Shown here piece after piece: positions 43,430-54,676 of a DNA stretch of 64,000 nucleotides. Below the pieces are notes generated by a model. It did no database searches. It was given only the letters and a program-made list of their open reading frames with translations, and was not told where the DNA came from. The stretch is taken from NCBI RefSeq assembly GCF_905171775.1, contig NC_053490.1:87942286-88006285 (forward strand), in the 5' to 3' direction. This DNA comes from Rana temporaria. Its lineage: Eukaryota; Chordata; Amphibia; Anura; Ranidae. The translations under genes were made by a program, and so were the position numbers. Within the stretch, counting starts at the first letter, position 1. Each line of letters starts with the position of its first letter.

Positions 43430-43916
43430 TTCCTAACCCTTCTTTCCTTTTTCTCTCATTCTTTTCCCCTCTTCTTTTTATTTTTTCCCTCCTTTAGGGA
43501 TTTCTGGTGATGTTCTGAGGGAGACATGTCTCCCCCCCTTTTTACTTTCTGATTATACAAATGATAGATAAATATCCTCTTTCAAAGATAATAAGGCCGA
43601 TCTCTTTTAGTCTGGCTATTCCGGGAATCTTTTAGTAAAACTGGTGAGATGGTGAGAGGTTTCCTCACCTGGTGCAGTTAGTTCCCGATAAGGGGCACCA
43701 AGAGGACAGAAATGTCTTTGTTTATCAGTTGGCCATGAAACTTCTCTTTTTTCATATTAATTATTTAACATTTTAAAACAACATCTATCGTTTTAATGAT
43801 ACGTCTTTATTTATCTACAAAATAGTAGTATTTATAAGAGGTCAGCTACCAGATTTTATTCATAACGAAATGTACTGAATTGTAATATTTTCTGAAAATA
43901 AAATACTTTGAAAGGA
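43430..43916 (+). mobile_element. 5'-truncated LINE 3' end with 10-bp duplication
   Basis: AAAAACAGCC occurs at 43420-43429 and 43917-43926. Between them lies 487 bp of AT-rich, non-coding sequence ending aaaataaaatactttgaaagg, consistent with a LINE 3' UTR plus a short A tail merging with the duplication. The parent LINE is not identified and differs from the L1 at 26104. Confidence 0.65.
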
Positions 43917-44138
43917 AAAAACAGCCAGACGCTCCTTAGAGCCACATTAAAAACATCCAGTGTGTCTGGGGTCTGAAGCTGACCACACATGTTAAAATCT
44001 CTTTTTACAAACAAATTGTTTCTAACTGGTTGAATGTTCAGGTTTTCTAGTACAAAGTCATGTACAGGAGCACTTTACTAATAACTGGAATTAATTAGGT
44101 GGCAGCAATATAATTTGTAGGTGGGCTCTGTAGTCCTT

Positions 44139-44415
44139 AGGCCCCTTTCACACTAGCGGACCGACTGGGTCCGTCTGTCAGTTTTTCAGGCGGACCCGAT
44201 CGGACCCACCAGTCTCCTCCATGGAGTGGCAAGTGTCAACGAACATTTGTCGATTGACACCCACCAACATCCAATACGATCATATCCGCTAAAAACACAC
44301 GAATTGGGATCCTCATCTGTTTTGCAGATTGGATCGGATGGCAGCCATCTGCTTGCTCAGTGCAGACAAATGCCCCCCCCCATCTCTCCAACGGAGCCTC
44401 CCCCATGCAGAAGGG
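44139..44415. mobile_element. H-family MITE, worn
   Basis: Left end ttaggcccctttcacactagcgg; the right end has only agaaggggctttag. The interior has ggaccgactgggtccgtc and gatcggatggcagcc strings typical of H relatives. Confidence 0.5.
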
Positions 44416-44662
44416 GCTTTAGAGCGACATGGATGTTACACTGGCTGAAAGTAAACGAATGAATGTGATTAAGTTGTAATTTTATAATAGAAACTATCAA
44501 CTGCCTGAACATACATTCAGTTTAAATCAATACTGTATCAACACTTGAAGGAATACTCCACATTTTCTGAAAAATATAATATTACAACACCCGCTATTTA
44601 TGGGTATATTTATTAATAATCCACTTGGCTGTTCACCGTCCTGGCAAACTCTCAAGAGAGTG

Positions 44663-45259
44663 AGGCCTCGTACACTTGACCGTTTTCTTCGACAGAATCC
44701 ATCAAGGAACTTGGTGGCAGAGCTTTTTTGCCTAGGAAAACGGTCATGTGTATGTTTTTCATCTAGAAAACTGTCAAGAAACTCGACGAGAAAATAAGAG
44801 AACACGTTCTCTTTTTCCTCGACGGGAGTCTCAATTTCCTCGTCGGGCTGGTTTTCGACGAGAAACACGTTCGTGTGTATGCTTAAAAACCCGCGCATGC
44901 TCAGAATAAAGTATGAGACAGGAGCGCACCTTCGGTAAAAGTAGCGTTTGTAATGGAGATAGCACATTTGTCACGCTGTAACAGACTGAAAAGTGAAAAT
45001 CGTCTCTTACCAAACTTTTACTTAAAACGCGGTAACATGAGATTAGCAAAAGCAGCCCCAAGGGTTGTGCCAGTGGAATCTAACTTCCCCTGTCGTCGTA
45101 CGTGTTGAATGTCACCGTGTTTGAGAACAACGAGGTTTGGTCTTGACAGTGTGTACGCAAAGAAATCTTGTCAAGTTTCTCGACAAGCCTAACAAGGAAC
45201 TCGTCGAGGAAAACGATGTTTTATTTACAACGAGTTCCTTGGTCGTGTGTACAAGGCCT
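44663..45259. mobile_element. T-family MITE, subfamily shared with 56156
   Basis: The ends are AGGCCTCGTACACTTGACCG and GTGTGTACAAGGCCT. The interior is nearly the same as the 56156 copy (cagaatccatcaaggaactt, ctggttttcgacgagaaaca, gtaaaagtagcgtttgtaat). No exact TWA pair is left at the borders. Confidence 0.82.
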
Positions 45260-46559
45260 CAGAGAGAGCTATGCATTAAAAAGCAAAATGGCCACTGGAG
45301 GGACCTTTTGAATATTGTATTGGTATTCCGATTAGAAATGTGTAGGCGGTATACGATTTTATGTTTTAATACGTTTTTTATGACCTATATTATTAAAAGT
45401 TACAAAGTTGTAATTTAGTTCTAATAATTATCCTTTTGGAAAGCGCTTGCCAGCGATGATGATATTTAGATCCCTCTTGTCACTATGACAACGAGTACGC
45501 GATCAAGCATATAAACTCAGTTGTGTCTGTCACATGGCTACCCATGAATAAGTCACGCGGCGTTGACGTAACACGTAGGGGGAGCCGAGTGACGCTATCG
45601 AGTGAGGAGATCACCTTTCACTGAGTTGCTATGCGCTTCTGATTCCTGGTATATGTGAGTGCTATTACACACGCATTTGTTTGGTGTTATGCGGAATGGT
45701 GATTACACTGCGCAATGATCGTTTCCTCTTTTCTTGGTGTATATCCTGCTTATTACATACAAGCAACTGTGAATTGAGATCAAGCGCATATTGATGAAGG
45801 AAGATTTGTGAGTGTACCTATGGACTCTTTTATCATCCAGGGGCTGTTAGTTATTCATTTGCACAATATTGTTCAGGATCATTGTTGGTCATTCATGCCA
45901 GCGTCTTAGTTATTGCTCATCCAGCAATATCTTTTTTTATTATTTGTCACTTATTTATAAGCACAGAGCTTATTTTTCACTAGGATCACTTACTGTGTAC
46001 TGCACTAGGGTTGATTTTAGCGCACCATTATATTCACATTATTGTAAGAGAGTTGTGCATGATGTCATAAGCCTAGGATTTTTACCAGACAAACAGGAAG
46101 TGGGCTGTATAAGATATTTACTGGCAGAAAGAAAAATGTTTTACCAACCCAAGTTAAAACAACAAGAACAGAAGATTTAATAGATGGAAAGATGAAAAAA
46201 TGTGTGCTTTAATAACCATCAATTCTCATGGTGACAATTTGGATAGCCTGCAGGTGAATCTGCAGTTTCAGCACCACGGAGAGCTGCAGAATGTCCTTTA
46301 AAAAAATAAAATAAAAAAAAGAGCTAAATTAAACCCAGAAGCACACATTTATTATTTTGCAGTTTACCAATTTTTAGATGTGATGGCAGCATTAGTTTTG
46401 TTTTTAGGGTTTCTTTCTTTTATTTTCACTTGGTGATCTGGCCAGTAGCTATGCTGTTTTTCAACAGAATACACACTCCTGCAAATGTATCAGTTAAAAG
46501 TGTTGAGACAAACCATTTACCACTGACTGAGGTGCTTACAATGGTCAGCTTTTATTTAT
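45260..46559. other. Intronic stretch, unclassified
   Basis: Mostly AT-rich. Text from about 45540 to 46040 (for example gttgacgtaacacgtaggg, ctgcactagggttgatttta) reads like a LINE or SINE tail, but no termini, duplication or coding domain was found. Confidence 0.35.
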
Positions 46560-46840
46560 TTATGTAATACCTTTATCCTAAAAGCAAAAAAATAAAAATG
46601 TTACTGTAACTGCAGTGTGAGCTAGAGTTTGGCTTCAATTTGTTAGAGTATCTAAATCTGCTTGTACATCCAATACTCCCCTCCTGATTAACAATTTTGC
46701 TGTCCAAAGGTGCCTCTATGCTCCTTCATCCAGAGTGGGGAAAGTACAATATAGGAGGTGTGTTACTGGCCAGATCGCCAGGTAAAAACAGAATGAAAAA
46801 TGCCTAAAAAAAAAGAAAACTAATGCCCATAAATGTTTAC
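46560..46840. repeat. R interspersed repeat, copy 3
   Basis: Contains ggcttcaatttgttagag, atgctccttcatccagagtg and gtgtgttactggccagatcg, matching R copies 1 and 2. The right part (gcagccaccacatc) is missing. Confidence 0.6.
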
Positions 46841-46869
46841 TGTACAAAGTAAGGTCCGTTGGCATGGAC

Positions 46870-47948
46870 CATAGGGTGAGTACATAGATTGAAAACTGGC
46901 TACAAGGGCGAGTTCAGAGGGTCGTGATAAATGGGGAATACTCAGAATGGTCAGAGGTGAGTAGTGGGGTCCCCCAGGGTTCTGTGCTCAGACCAATCCT
47001 ATTTAATTTCTTCATAAACGACCTGGAGGATGGGGTAAACAGTTCAATATCTGTATTTGTGGACGATACTAAGCAGGGCAATAACTTCTCCGCAGGATGT
47101 GGAAACCTTGCAAAAAGATCTGAACAAATTAATGGGGTACAAATAAATGGCAAATGAGGTTTAATGTAGAAAAATAATGCATTTGGGTGGCAAAAATATC
47201 AATGCAATTTACTCACTAGGGGGAGAACCTCTGGGGGAATCTAGGATGGAAAAGGACCTGGGGGTCCTAATAGATGATAGGCTCAGCAATGGCATGCAAT
47301 GCCAAGCTGCTGCTAACAAAGCAAACAGAATATTGGCATGCATTAAAAAGGGGATCAACTCCAAAGATAAAACGATTATTTTCCAGCTCTACAAGACTCT
47401 GGTCCGGCCGCACCTAGAGTATGCTGTCCAGTTCTGGGCACCAGTCCTCAGGAAGGATGTACTGGAAATGGAGCGAGTACAAAGAAGCGCAACAAAGCTA
47501 ATAAAGGGTCTGGAGGATATTAGTTATAAAGAAAGGTTGCGAGCACTGAACTTATTCTCTCTGGAAAAGAGACGCTTGAGAGGGGATATGATTTAAATGT
47601 ACAAATACCAAACTGGTGACCCCACAATAGGGATAAAACTTTTTCGCCGGAATGGAGTTTAATAAGACACGTGGCCACTCTTTAAAATTAGAAGAAGAAA
47701 AGAGCTTTAACCTTAAACTGCTTAGAGGGTTCTTTACTGTAAGAGTGGCAAGGATGGGGAATTCTCTTCCACAGGCGGTGGTCTCAGCGGGGGGCATCGA
47801 TAGTTTCAAAAAACGATTAAATAAGCACCTGAATGACCACAACATACAGGGATATACAATGTAATACTGACATTTAATCACACACATAGGTTGGACTTGA
47901 TGGACTTGTGTCTTTTTTTTTTTTCAACCTCACCTACTATGTAACTAA
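46870..47948 (+). pseudogene. CR1-type LINE, 3' part, frameshifted
   Basis: Three successive frames cover the end of a CR1 reverse transcriptase ORF. 46870-47157: ENWLQGRVQRVVINGEYSEW, then SSGVPQGSVL (RT motif) and FVDDTK (the FADD-type catalytic box with Val for Ala). 47177-47596: EKDLGVLIDDRLS and LYKTLVRPHLEYAVQFWAP. 47652-47864: RVARMGNSLPQAVVSAGGID and the C-terminus. The 3' end is aacctcacctactatgtaac, the CR1-like tail in frogs. 5'-truncated and inactive. Confidence 0.9.
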
Positions 47949-49008
47949 ATGAGGACTGGTTACACAGAAAAGTGACCTTTAAAATCTTCTATAAAAGAGT
48001 GGTTTGTACTTTGACTTGAGTGGCGCAAAGTATTTTACGTGGAATAAGGCAAGCAACAGTATAAGACTTAATTAAAGGCTGTAGAGGCAGAACTCAGAGG
48101 TTGATGTTCTGCCTCCACAGACTTATATTAAGCCTTATACTATTGCTTGCCTTTTTCCATGAAAAATACTTTACACCTAGCTCACCGTCCTTTGATTTGT
48201 TCTGATTTCACCAGTTTATGACCTTTTCCAAGCCACACTCTGGGCTATTGGCTGCTGTTTTTTACCCAGCTGCTCTTTGCACCATTTTCAGCCTACAAGT
48301 AATTTTTTTGTACTTGGTGCCAGTATACATACACTTCTTGTTTTATATATCCCACCTAGGTGACTTCCTGTACCAGTGAGTGTGCGTGATTCACTAACAT
48401 AGGAGAACGTCATGCCCTTTCACTGAAAGCCCTTAAGGCAAATGCACTCTTTTGTTATAAATCCATTTATATGAGCTATAACTGTCTTATTCCTGACTGA
48501 AAAGCCCCAGCGTTAGACAACCTTGTTTCTTCTATTTCCAAAGTCACTCTGTGAAACACTTAAAGGCCCGTCTATTTGCTATGTTTGTATAACAAAACTG
48601 CTTTAATCTTCCTATTTATTCTTTGCACACAATTATTTTATTCCTTAATCCAATGCCAGGCGAGGTCTTACCAGCATAACAGAAGGGAGTTTTGTGGGTC
48701 TCCTTGGCAGAGGACAGACGAAACATGCTTTCTGCCTCTCTCTGTTTATATTACATACAAGCATATGCATTGAACAGGACTAGTCTGAATGTAAACAGTC
48801 CTTGTTAACGAGAGAAAAAACCCTTTGTGTTTAAATACATTTTCCTTCTTTTCGTTAGGTGAATTTGGGTTATTGTGCCAAAACTGGTCCTCATTAGTTG
48901 TTTCTTATTAAATTGTATCTACTACTATGGAAATGTGTGATCATTGCTATTAGCATTCCTATAGGCTATTGCCTCAGTGTTCGTAATACTTAATATGACC
49001 TGTTTCAT
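47949..49008. other. Intronic stretch around one foldback
   Basis: Apart from the foldback at 48023-48178, nothing with borders or coding signal was seen. Confidence 0.4.
48023..48178. repeat. Foldback MITE-like repeat
   Basis: Left strings caaagtattttacgtgg, aataaggcaagcaacagtat and ggcagaactc pair with ccatgaaaaatactttac, atactattgcttgccttttt and gttctgcc. The arms are about 75 bp. Confidence 0.75.
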
Positions 49009-49012
49009 TTAA

Positions 49013-49487
49013 AGGAACACTAAAGGCAAAATTTATATATTTTTTTTAAATAACAAACATGTTATTCTTACCTCCACTGTGCAGTTAGTTTTGCACAGAG
49101 TGTCTTGGCTCCTCCTCGCAAAAGCTTTCCACCTTCATGCGAGCGCGCTTGCATGGTGGAAAGCTTTTGCGGGTGCGCTCCCGTGATACAGCGGCGGGCA
49201 TAGCCGCCGACTGTATCACTCGTCCCCGCCCCCGGCGTGCCGCGTCATCGGATGTGATTGACAGCAGCGCCAGCCAATGGCTGCGCTGCTATCAATCCGT
49301 CCAGCCTAGCCAATCAACGGCCAGGCTGGGAACCCGAAGAGGATCACGAGGACGTGCGCGGGACTTTCGAGGGGTAAGGTAAGTAAAACGGGGGGTTCGG
49401 GGGGGGGGGGCGTTACCGTCGGATGTTTTTTCACCTTAATGCATAGGATGCATTAAGGTGAAAAAAACATTTACCTTTACAACCCCT
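49013..49487. mobile_element. Kolobok/T2-like MITE
   Basis: TTAA lies at 49009-49012 and 49488-49491. The ends AGGAACACTAAAGG and CCTTTACAACCCCT pair as AGGnnnnnTAAAGG. TTAAAGG ends with TTAA targets are typical of the Xenopus T2/Kolobok group. The interior has the ccaccttcatgcgagcgcgctt/gcatggtgg hairpin and accttaatgcat paired with atgcattaaggt. Confidence 0.75.
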
Positions 49488-49579
49488 TTAAGGACCAGTA
49501 AACGTGCTAGTTAGCATTACTTAAAACTGAATGCAGACCAACAGCTAAATACATAATTGAAATACATCTAAGAAATCTA

Positions 49580-50606
49580 CAGTGCCTTGAAAGAGTATTC
49601 ATACCCCTTGAGATTTTCCACATTTTGTCATGTTACAACTAAAAACATTAACTTATTTTATTGGAATTTTATGTGATAGACGAACACAAAGTGGCACATA
49701 ATTGTGACGTGGAAGGAAAATGATAAATGTTTTTCAACATTTTTTACAAATAAATATCTGAAAGGTGTGGCATGTATTTTTATTCAGTCCCCTTTACTCC
49801 AATACCCCTACCTATAATCTAGTGAACCAATTGCCTTCAGAAATCACCTAATTAGTAAATAGAGTCCACCCGCGTGTAATTTAATTTCAGAATAAATACA
49901 GCTGTTCTGTGAAGCCCTCAGAGGTTTGTTAGAGATCCTTTGTGAAAAAAACGGCATCATGAAGGCAAAGGAACAAACCAGACTGGTCAGGAATAAAGTT
50001 GTGGAGAGTGGGGTTAGGTTATAAAAAATATCCCAAAGTTTGCACATCTCACAGAGCACTGTTCAATCCATCATCTGAAAATGGAAAGAGTATGGCACAA
50101 CTGCAAACCTATCAAGACATTGCCGTCAACTTAAACTGACAGGCTGGGCAAGGAGAGCATTAATCGTAGAAGCAGCCAAGAGGCCCATGGAAACTCTGGA
50201 GGAGCTGCGGAGATCCACAGCTCAGGTGGGAGAATCTATCCACAGGACAACTATTAGTTGTGCATTCTACAAATCTGACCTTTATGGAAGAGTGGCGAGA
50301 AGAAAGCTATTGTTGTAAGAAAGCCATAAGAAGTCCCATTTTCAGTTTGCGAGAAGCCATGTCAAAGAAGGTGCTCTGGTCAGATGAGACCAAAATGTAA
50401 CTTTTTGGCCTAAAAGCAAAACGCTATGTGTGGTGGAAAATCAACACTGCACATCACCCCAAACACACCATCCCCACCGTGAAACATGGTGGTGGCAGCA
50501 TCATGTTGTGGGGATGCTTTTCTTCAGCAGGGACAGGAAAGCTGATCAGAGTGATGGGAAGACCGATGGAGCCAAACACCGGGCAATCTTTGGCAGCGAG
50601 ATATTC
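49580..50606 (+). pseudogene. Tc1-like element, 5' two-thirds, broken
   Basis: Starts at TA|CAGTGCCTTGAAAGAG. The left terminal repeat includes the ccttgagattttccacattt block. Transposase pieces occur in shifting frames: KVLWSDETKM then a stop, VKHGGGSIMLWGCFSSAGTG, then loss of frame. The sequence switches to an L1 at about 50607, so the second Asp, the Glu and the right terminal repeat are absent. Confidence 0.85.
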
Positions 50607-50990
50607 CAGACTTAGCAGATGATGACTGGGAGGAGAGTATCCAAAAATATCTACCTTTGACGATTTCGGCAAGGGATAGGTTTATCCAACTGAAATTTAT
50701 TCACTGCGCCTACTACTCTCTGGAACGCTTGGCGAAAATCTACCCTGACCGTATGGCGCTATGCCCCAAATGTGGCTCAGATAACGCTGATTTCCTCCAT
50801 GTAGTCTGGTCCTACCCCAAAGTCGAAGAGTTCTGGAGGGCAGTCCTGGACGACATTAACTCTATAGGGAAGATAAAAGTCCTGTATGGGCCTACCCCTC
50901 TCCTTTTAGGCATATGCGATTTCCTTGAGGCTCCTCAAAGGAAAAAATTGCCTGTTACGTTTACTGTACTTCTACCTGCAACGTTTGTAC

Positions 50991-52112
50991 TAGGGTTGTC
51001 CCGATACTGATACCAGTATCGATATCGGGACCGATACCGAGTATTTGCGGGAGTACGAGTACTCCCGCAAATACCCCCGATACCTAAATAGAATACTCCG
51101 CCGCCGCCCCCGCCGCCGTCGCCACCGCCGTATATCGTTAATCACCGTGCGGCGAACATTACAGGCACCTTTAGTTTGAATAGCTGTTTTGCCCGCCACG
51201 CCGTGTATAGACACTCCCCCTTGGACGGATCTGTCCAATCCCGAGCAAGGGGGAGTGTCCTTTACACGGCGTGGCAGGGAAAACAGCTATTGAAACGAAA
51301 ACTGCCTGTAATGTTCGCCGCACAATGATTAACGCGGCCACGCTGGCGGCATCGGCATCATCATCAGGTATGGGGGACATGGCTGGATATATGTGGGGGA
51401 CATGGCTGCATATACTGTATGGGGGACATGGCGGCATATACTATATGGGGGACATGGCTGCATATACTGTATGGGGGACATGGCTGCATATACTGTATGG
51501 GGGACATGGCTGCATATACTGTATGGGGGACATGGCTGCATATACTGTATGGGGGACATGGCTGCATATACTGTATGGGGGACATGGCTGCATATACTGT
51601 ATGGGGGACATGGCTGCATATATGGGGGGGGCATGGCTGGATATATGGGGGGACATGGCTGCATATATGTGGGGGGACATGGCTGGATATATGGGGGGAC
51701 ATGGCTGCATATATGTGGGGGGACATGGCTGCATATATGTGGGGGGACATGGCTGCATATATGTGGGGGACATGGCTGCATATATGTGGGGGACATGGCT
51801 GCATATATGTGGGGGACATGGCTGCATATGCTTGGGGACATGGCTGCATATGTTTGGGGACATGGCTGCATTTGTGGGGGGGCATGGCTGCATTTGTGGG
51901 GGGGACATGGCTGCATTTGTGGGGGGACATGGCTGCATATGGGGGGGACATGGCTGCATATGTGGGGGACATGGCTGCATTTGTGGGGGGACATGGCTGC
52001 TTTTGGGGACACATTTAAAAAAAAGTATCGGTATTCGGTATCGGCGAGTACATAAAAAAAAAGTATCGGTACTTGTACTCGGTCCTAAAAAAGTGGTATC
52101 GGGACAACCCTA
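50991..52112. mobile_element. hAT-like non-autonomous element N3 with minisatellite, inside L1
   Basis: The ends TAGGGTTGTCCCGATAC and its inverse GGTATCGGGACAACCCTA pair, and GTTTGTAC is an exact 8-bp duplication (50983-50990, 52113-52120). The subterminals are rich in gtatcggtat strings. Around 51170-51310 a long hairpin joins gcggcgaacattacaggca with tgcctgtaatgttcgccgc. A minisatellite fills the right half. It is 1122 bp. Confidence 0.94.
51366..52008. repeat. Minisatellite inside hAT N3
   Basis: About 25 copies of a unit typified by gggggacatggctgcatata followed by ctgtat (26 bp). Units shorten to about 24 bp (tatatgt) and then about 22 bp (tttgt) toward the right. The gradual change along the array suggests stepwise local duplication. 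Long open frames occur on both strands because no unit has a stop. Confidence 0.93.
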
Positions 52113-52200
52113 GTTTGTACTATCATTATATGATTTCTGTCTGAATGTATTTGTACCTTTTTTTTAAATTAAATAAACTTTATTTAAAAAAATATATATA

Positions 52201-53412
52201 TATATCCTCCATGAAAGTAAATGTGTTCTGCTGTATACAAGAAGCTTCCAGCCCTTGATTTCAATACTCTCCACAATAAAAAATTGGCCCAGAAAAGTGT
52301 GTTACTTGGACCTACTTTGACTTCTGGTGGACGCACTTTTTTCAGCTGTCTTCACCTTCTGTCACAAGGACTGGTCCCATATAGTGTTTTTTGGTCATTA
52401 GCGTTGATGATTTGGCTGTTGAAGCACAGATCCTTAGGAGAAGGGGCTTGTTTTTGGATTAGGGCATTCTTAAGTTTCTTCATACTAGAAAGTCGACTTT
52501 ATGCATGGGCTATCTTCGCACCTGGAATTCCTGCTCACTTCTGAGCAGGAGCTCAGAAGTTTCATTCTAGACAGTACTCTGTGGGACGAATCCTGGCCTT
52601 CAAGGCAGCCAGGACTATCCTTTTTCAATAACAGCTGGCCTTTCACTCCTGTTGAGGGCTTTTACACAATGGATCGCTCATATAGTTCCTTTCAGATGCT
52701 CCTGGGTGACTCTGGGATCTCAACTGGGTCTTTTTGACCCCCAGGGACCACCCTTTGAGCCTTCCAAAGCATGTTTTTCCTTCTTGAATCTCATCCAAGT
52801 GGCAGGTTTTGAAGTTAGCAGCTTTATCATGTTAGTAACCCTTTTTGGTGTTTTTACAAGAATAAGGCTATTCTGAGTCCTAAGACCTCCTTTTTTCTTA
52901 AAGTGTTTTTTTTTCACCTTTACCAGGACATTGTCCTGCTGCCCTTTTTTCCAGCTCCTAAAGTCCCAGGGAGATTGTTTTTACTGTTTTGACATAATCT
53001 GTACTGTGTGGGTTTACCTATTAGCTATAGCTTTACCCAGCAATTAGATTCTCTCTTTGTCCTTCCTGAGGGTTCTACCATGCTTCTCGCTCCATCAAGG
53101 CATGGTGGAATCATCTAGTATATATCCTATTCCTTGCAGGCAAACTCCACTCCACATCCATGGGTGCTTCTTCTTAGGCATTTTAGCACTAATCAGTGCA
53201 CAGATTTGCATGACCATCACCTAGTCTTCTGCTAATATTTTTTATCAGGTGGATGTCCTGGCCTCTGCTACTCTAGCTTTGGCTGCATTGTGCTACTAGT
53301 TGTCTCTTCCGTTTGGGTCTCCAACACTTCTAAATGGGCGGGTTTGGTGACATTTGTTTACTGTGTTGCCCACTCCTCATTATTGTATAACTTTTGGACA
53401 TCCCAGTCCTCT
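52201..53412 (+). pseudogene. Decayed retroelement, possibly DIRS-like
   Basis: Broken frames run through this stretch on the + strand. Near the right (53245-53390) a frame reads YQVDVLASATLALAAL and similar, and after the T MITE the text tgtgtcctatactctgtgag and ggattaaaatagaggacaca forms an imperfect inverted pair like DIRS-type internal complementary ends. I could not see a reverse transcriptase or tyrosine recombinase signature, so the class is uncertain. Confidence 0.35.
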
Positions 53413-53414
53413 AA

Positions 53415-53829
53415 GGCCTTGTACACACGATCGGACGGTCCGATGAAAACTGTCCGCCGGACCGTTTTCATCGGACATGTCCGCTGCCGGATTTTGGTCT
53501 GATGTGTGTACACACCATCAGACCAAAATCCCCGCGGACAGCGAACGCGGTGACGTGGTCGCGACGTGGCCGCGACAATGACGCGGCGACGTGCGCTACC
53601 CTGGAAGGCCAATGCTTCGACGCATGCGTCGAATCACTTCGACGCATGCAAGGGATTTCGGCCGAGCGGACATATCCGATGAGTTGTACTAAGAAACATT
53701 TGTCCGCTGGAAACCTGTCCGCTAGGCCGGGAATCCGGTCCGGTCGGCCGTACAGACGACCAAACATGTCAGCGGAAACTGGTCCGCGGACCAGTTTCAG
53801 CAGACATGTTCGGTCGTGTGTACGAGGCC
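53415..53829. mobile_element. T-family (Harbinger-like) MITE
   Basis: The ends are GGCCTTGTACACACGATCGG and CGTGTGTACGAGGCC, with TAA on the left and TTA on the right. Internal pairs: gtccgatgaaaactgtccgc/ggaccgttttcatcggac and gactggtccgcggaccagt-type. The shared cgacgcatgcg centre is present. It interrupts the decayed retroelement. Confidence 0.82.
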
Positions 53830-54085
53830 TTAGACTCTGTATGTGTCCTATACTCTGTGAGGGGAAAAAACTGGATATTTAGCTTGCCTGTAAAGTCTGT
53901 TTCCTGGATTAAAATAGAGGACACAGGACCCTTCCCTCTATGTATCCTTTTATTGCCTGATAAAAAAAATTGAGGATTGCTTGAAGTGGGAGGTGTTTAT
54001 TTGGAGGCCTTTGCAGCTCTGCTTTGCCTGCATCCTGTACTGTACTAGAAGAAACTATTTTTATAGGCAGGTCAACATGGTTATA

Positions 54086-54163
54086 GGTGCATGTGGTTTT
54101 GAATTGTAGTGATTTATCTATGTTAAGTGAATGTTGGGTGAATGTCACACTCGTCGCCCCTTA
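54086..54163. repeat. 78-bp direct repeat, copy A
   Basis: Runs from ggtgcatgtggttttgaatt to gtcacactcgtcgccccttac. Apart from the last base or two it is identical to 54599-54676, 513 bp downstream in the same orientation. Confidence 0.9.
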
Positions 54164-54598
54164 CATTCTTTGAAAAGTCAACTAGTACCACATTTACTAA
54201 GCTAAGTGAAGTTTTTTCCCATTTTGAATAGAGTAAGGGAGGGTTATGTCCCATAGCCAAACAAATCCCTGCAAATTAAGGGAATCTATTGGGGTCCCCC
54301 AGGTTACCAGGACTAGTGTCCCCCTTGGAAGATTCCAATTATCTGTTTTCTGGAGATAACCCCAAATTTGTGATTTTCTTTTAATTTCACTTTTAATGAT
54401 GTTGGTAAACAAGAAAAATAAAGGGGTGAATCACCTTAAGGGGAGCACAGACATCATTAAAAACAGACATGTGTTCTAATCCCTCTCCGCTCTATCCAAA
54501 ACAAAACAAAAAGTTTATAATTATACTTTAACTTTGCAAAATTAACATATTCTACACCATTTGTATATCAGCCACATTTACTGCAGATGAATATTCCT

Positions 54599-54676
54599 GG
54601 TGCATGTGGTTTTGAATTGTAGTGATTTATCTATGTTAAGTGAATGTTGGGTGAATGTCACACTCGTCGCCCCTTA
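54599..54676. repeat. 78-bp direct repeat, copy B
   Basis: Same text as 54086-54163. The flanks differ on both sides (ctggtgc versus taggtgc; ccttaaag versus ccttacat). It may be the far end of a small terminal-repeat element or a local duplication. Confidence 0.9.

Larger units (their letters stand above)
50607..52191 (+). mobile_element. L1/Tx1-type LINE 3' fragment, split by a hAT
   Basis: The frame at 50615-50985 encodes the ORF2 C-terminus: SARDRFIQLKFIHCAYYSLE and CPKCGSDNADFLHVVWSYPK, a CCHC-type motif whose last Cys is Ser here. A hAT element interrupts at 50991-52112. The LINE then continues tatcattatatgatttctgt and ends in aaataaactttatttaaaaa. It abuts the truncated Tc1-like element on the left. 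Confidence 0.82.

Noticed and set aside
51271..52113. Long open frames (about 180-280 codons) on both strands
   Set aside because: They run through the N3 minisatellite, whose unit lacks stops in several frames on both strands. The products are simple repeats with no domain.
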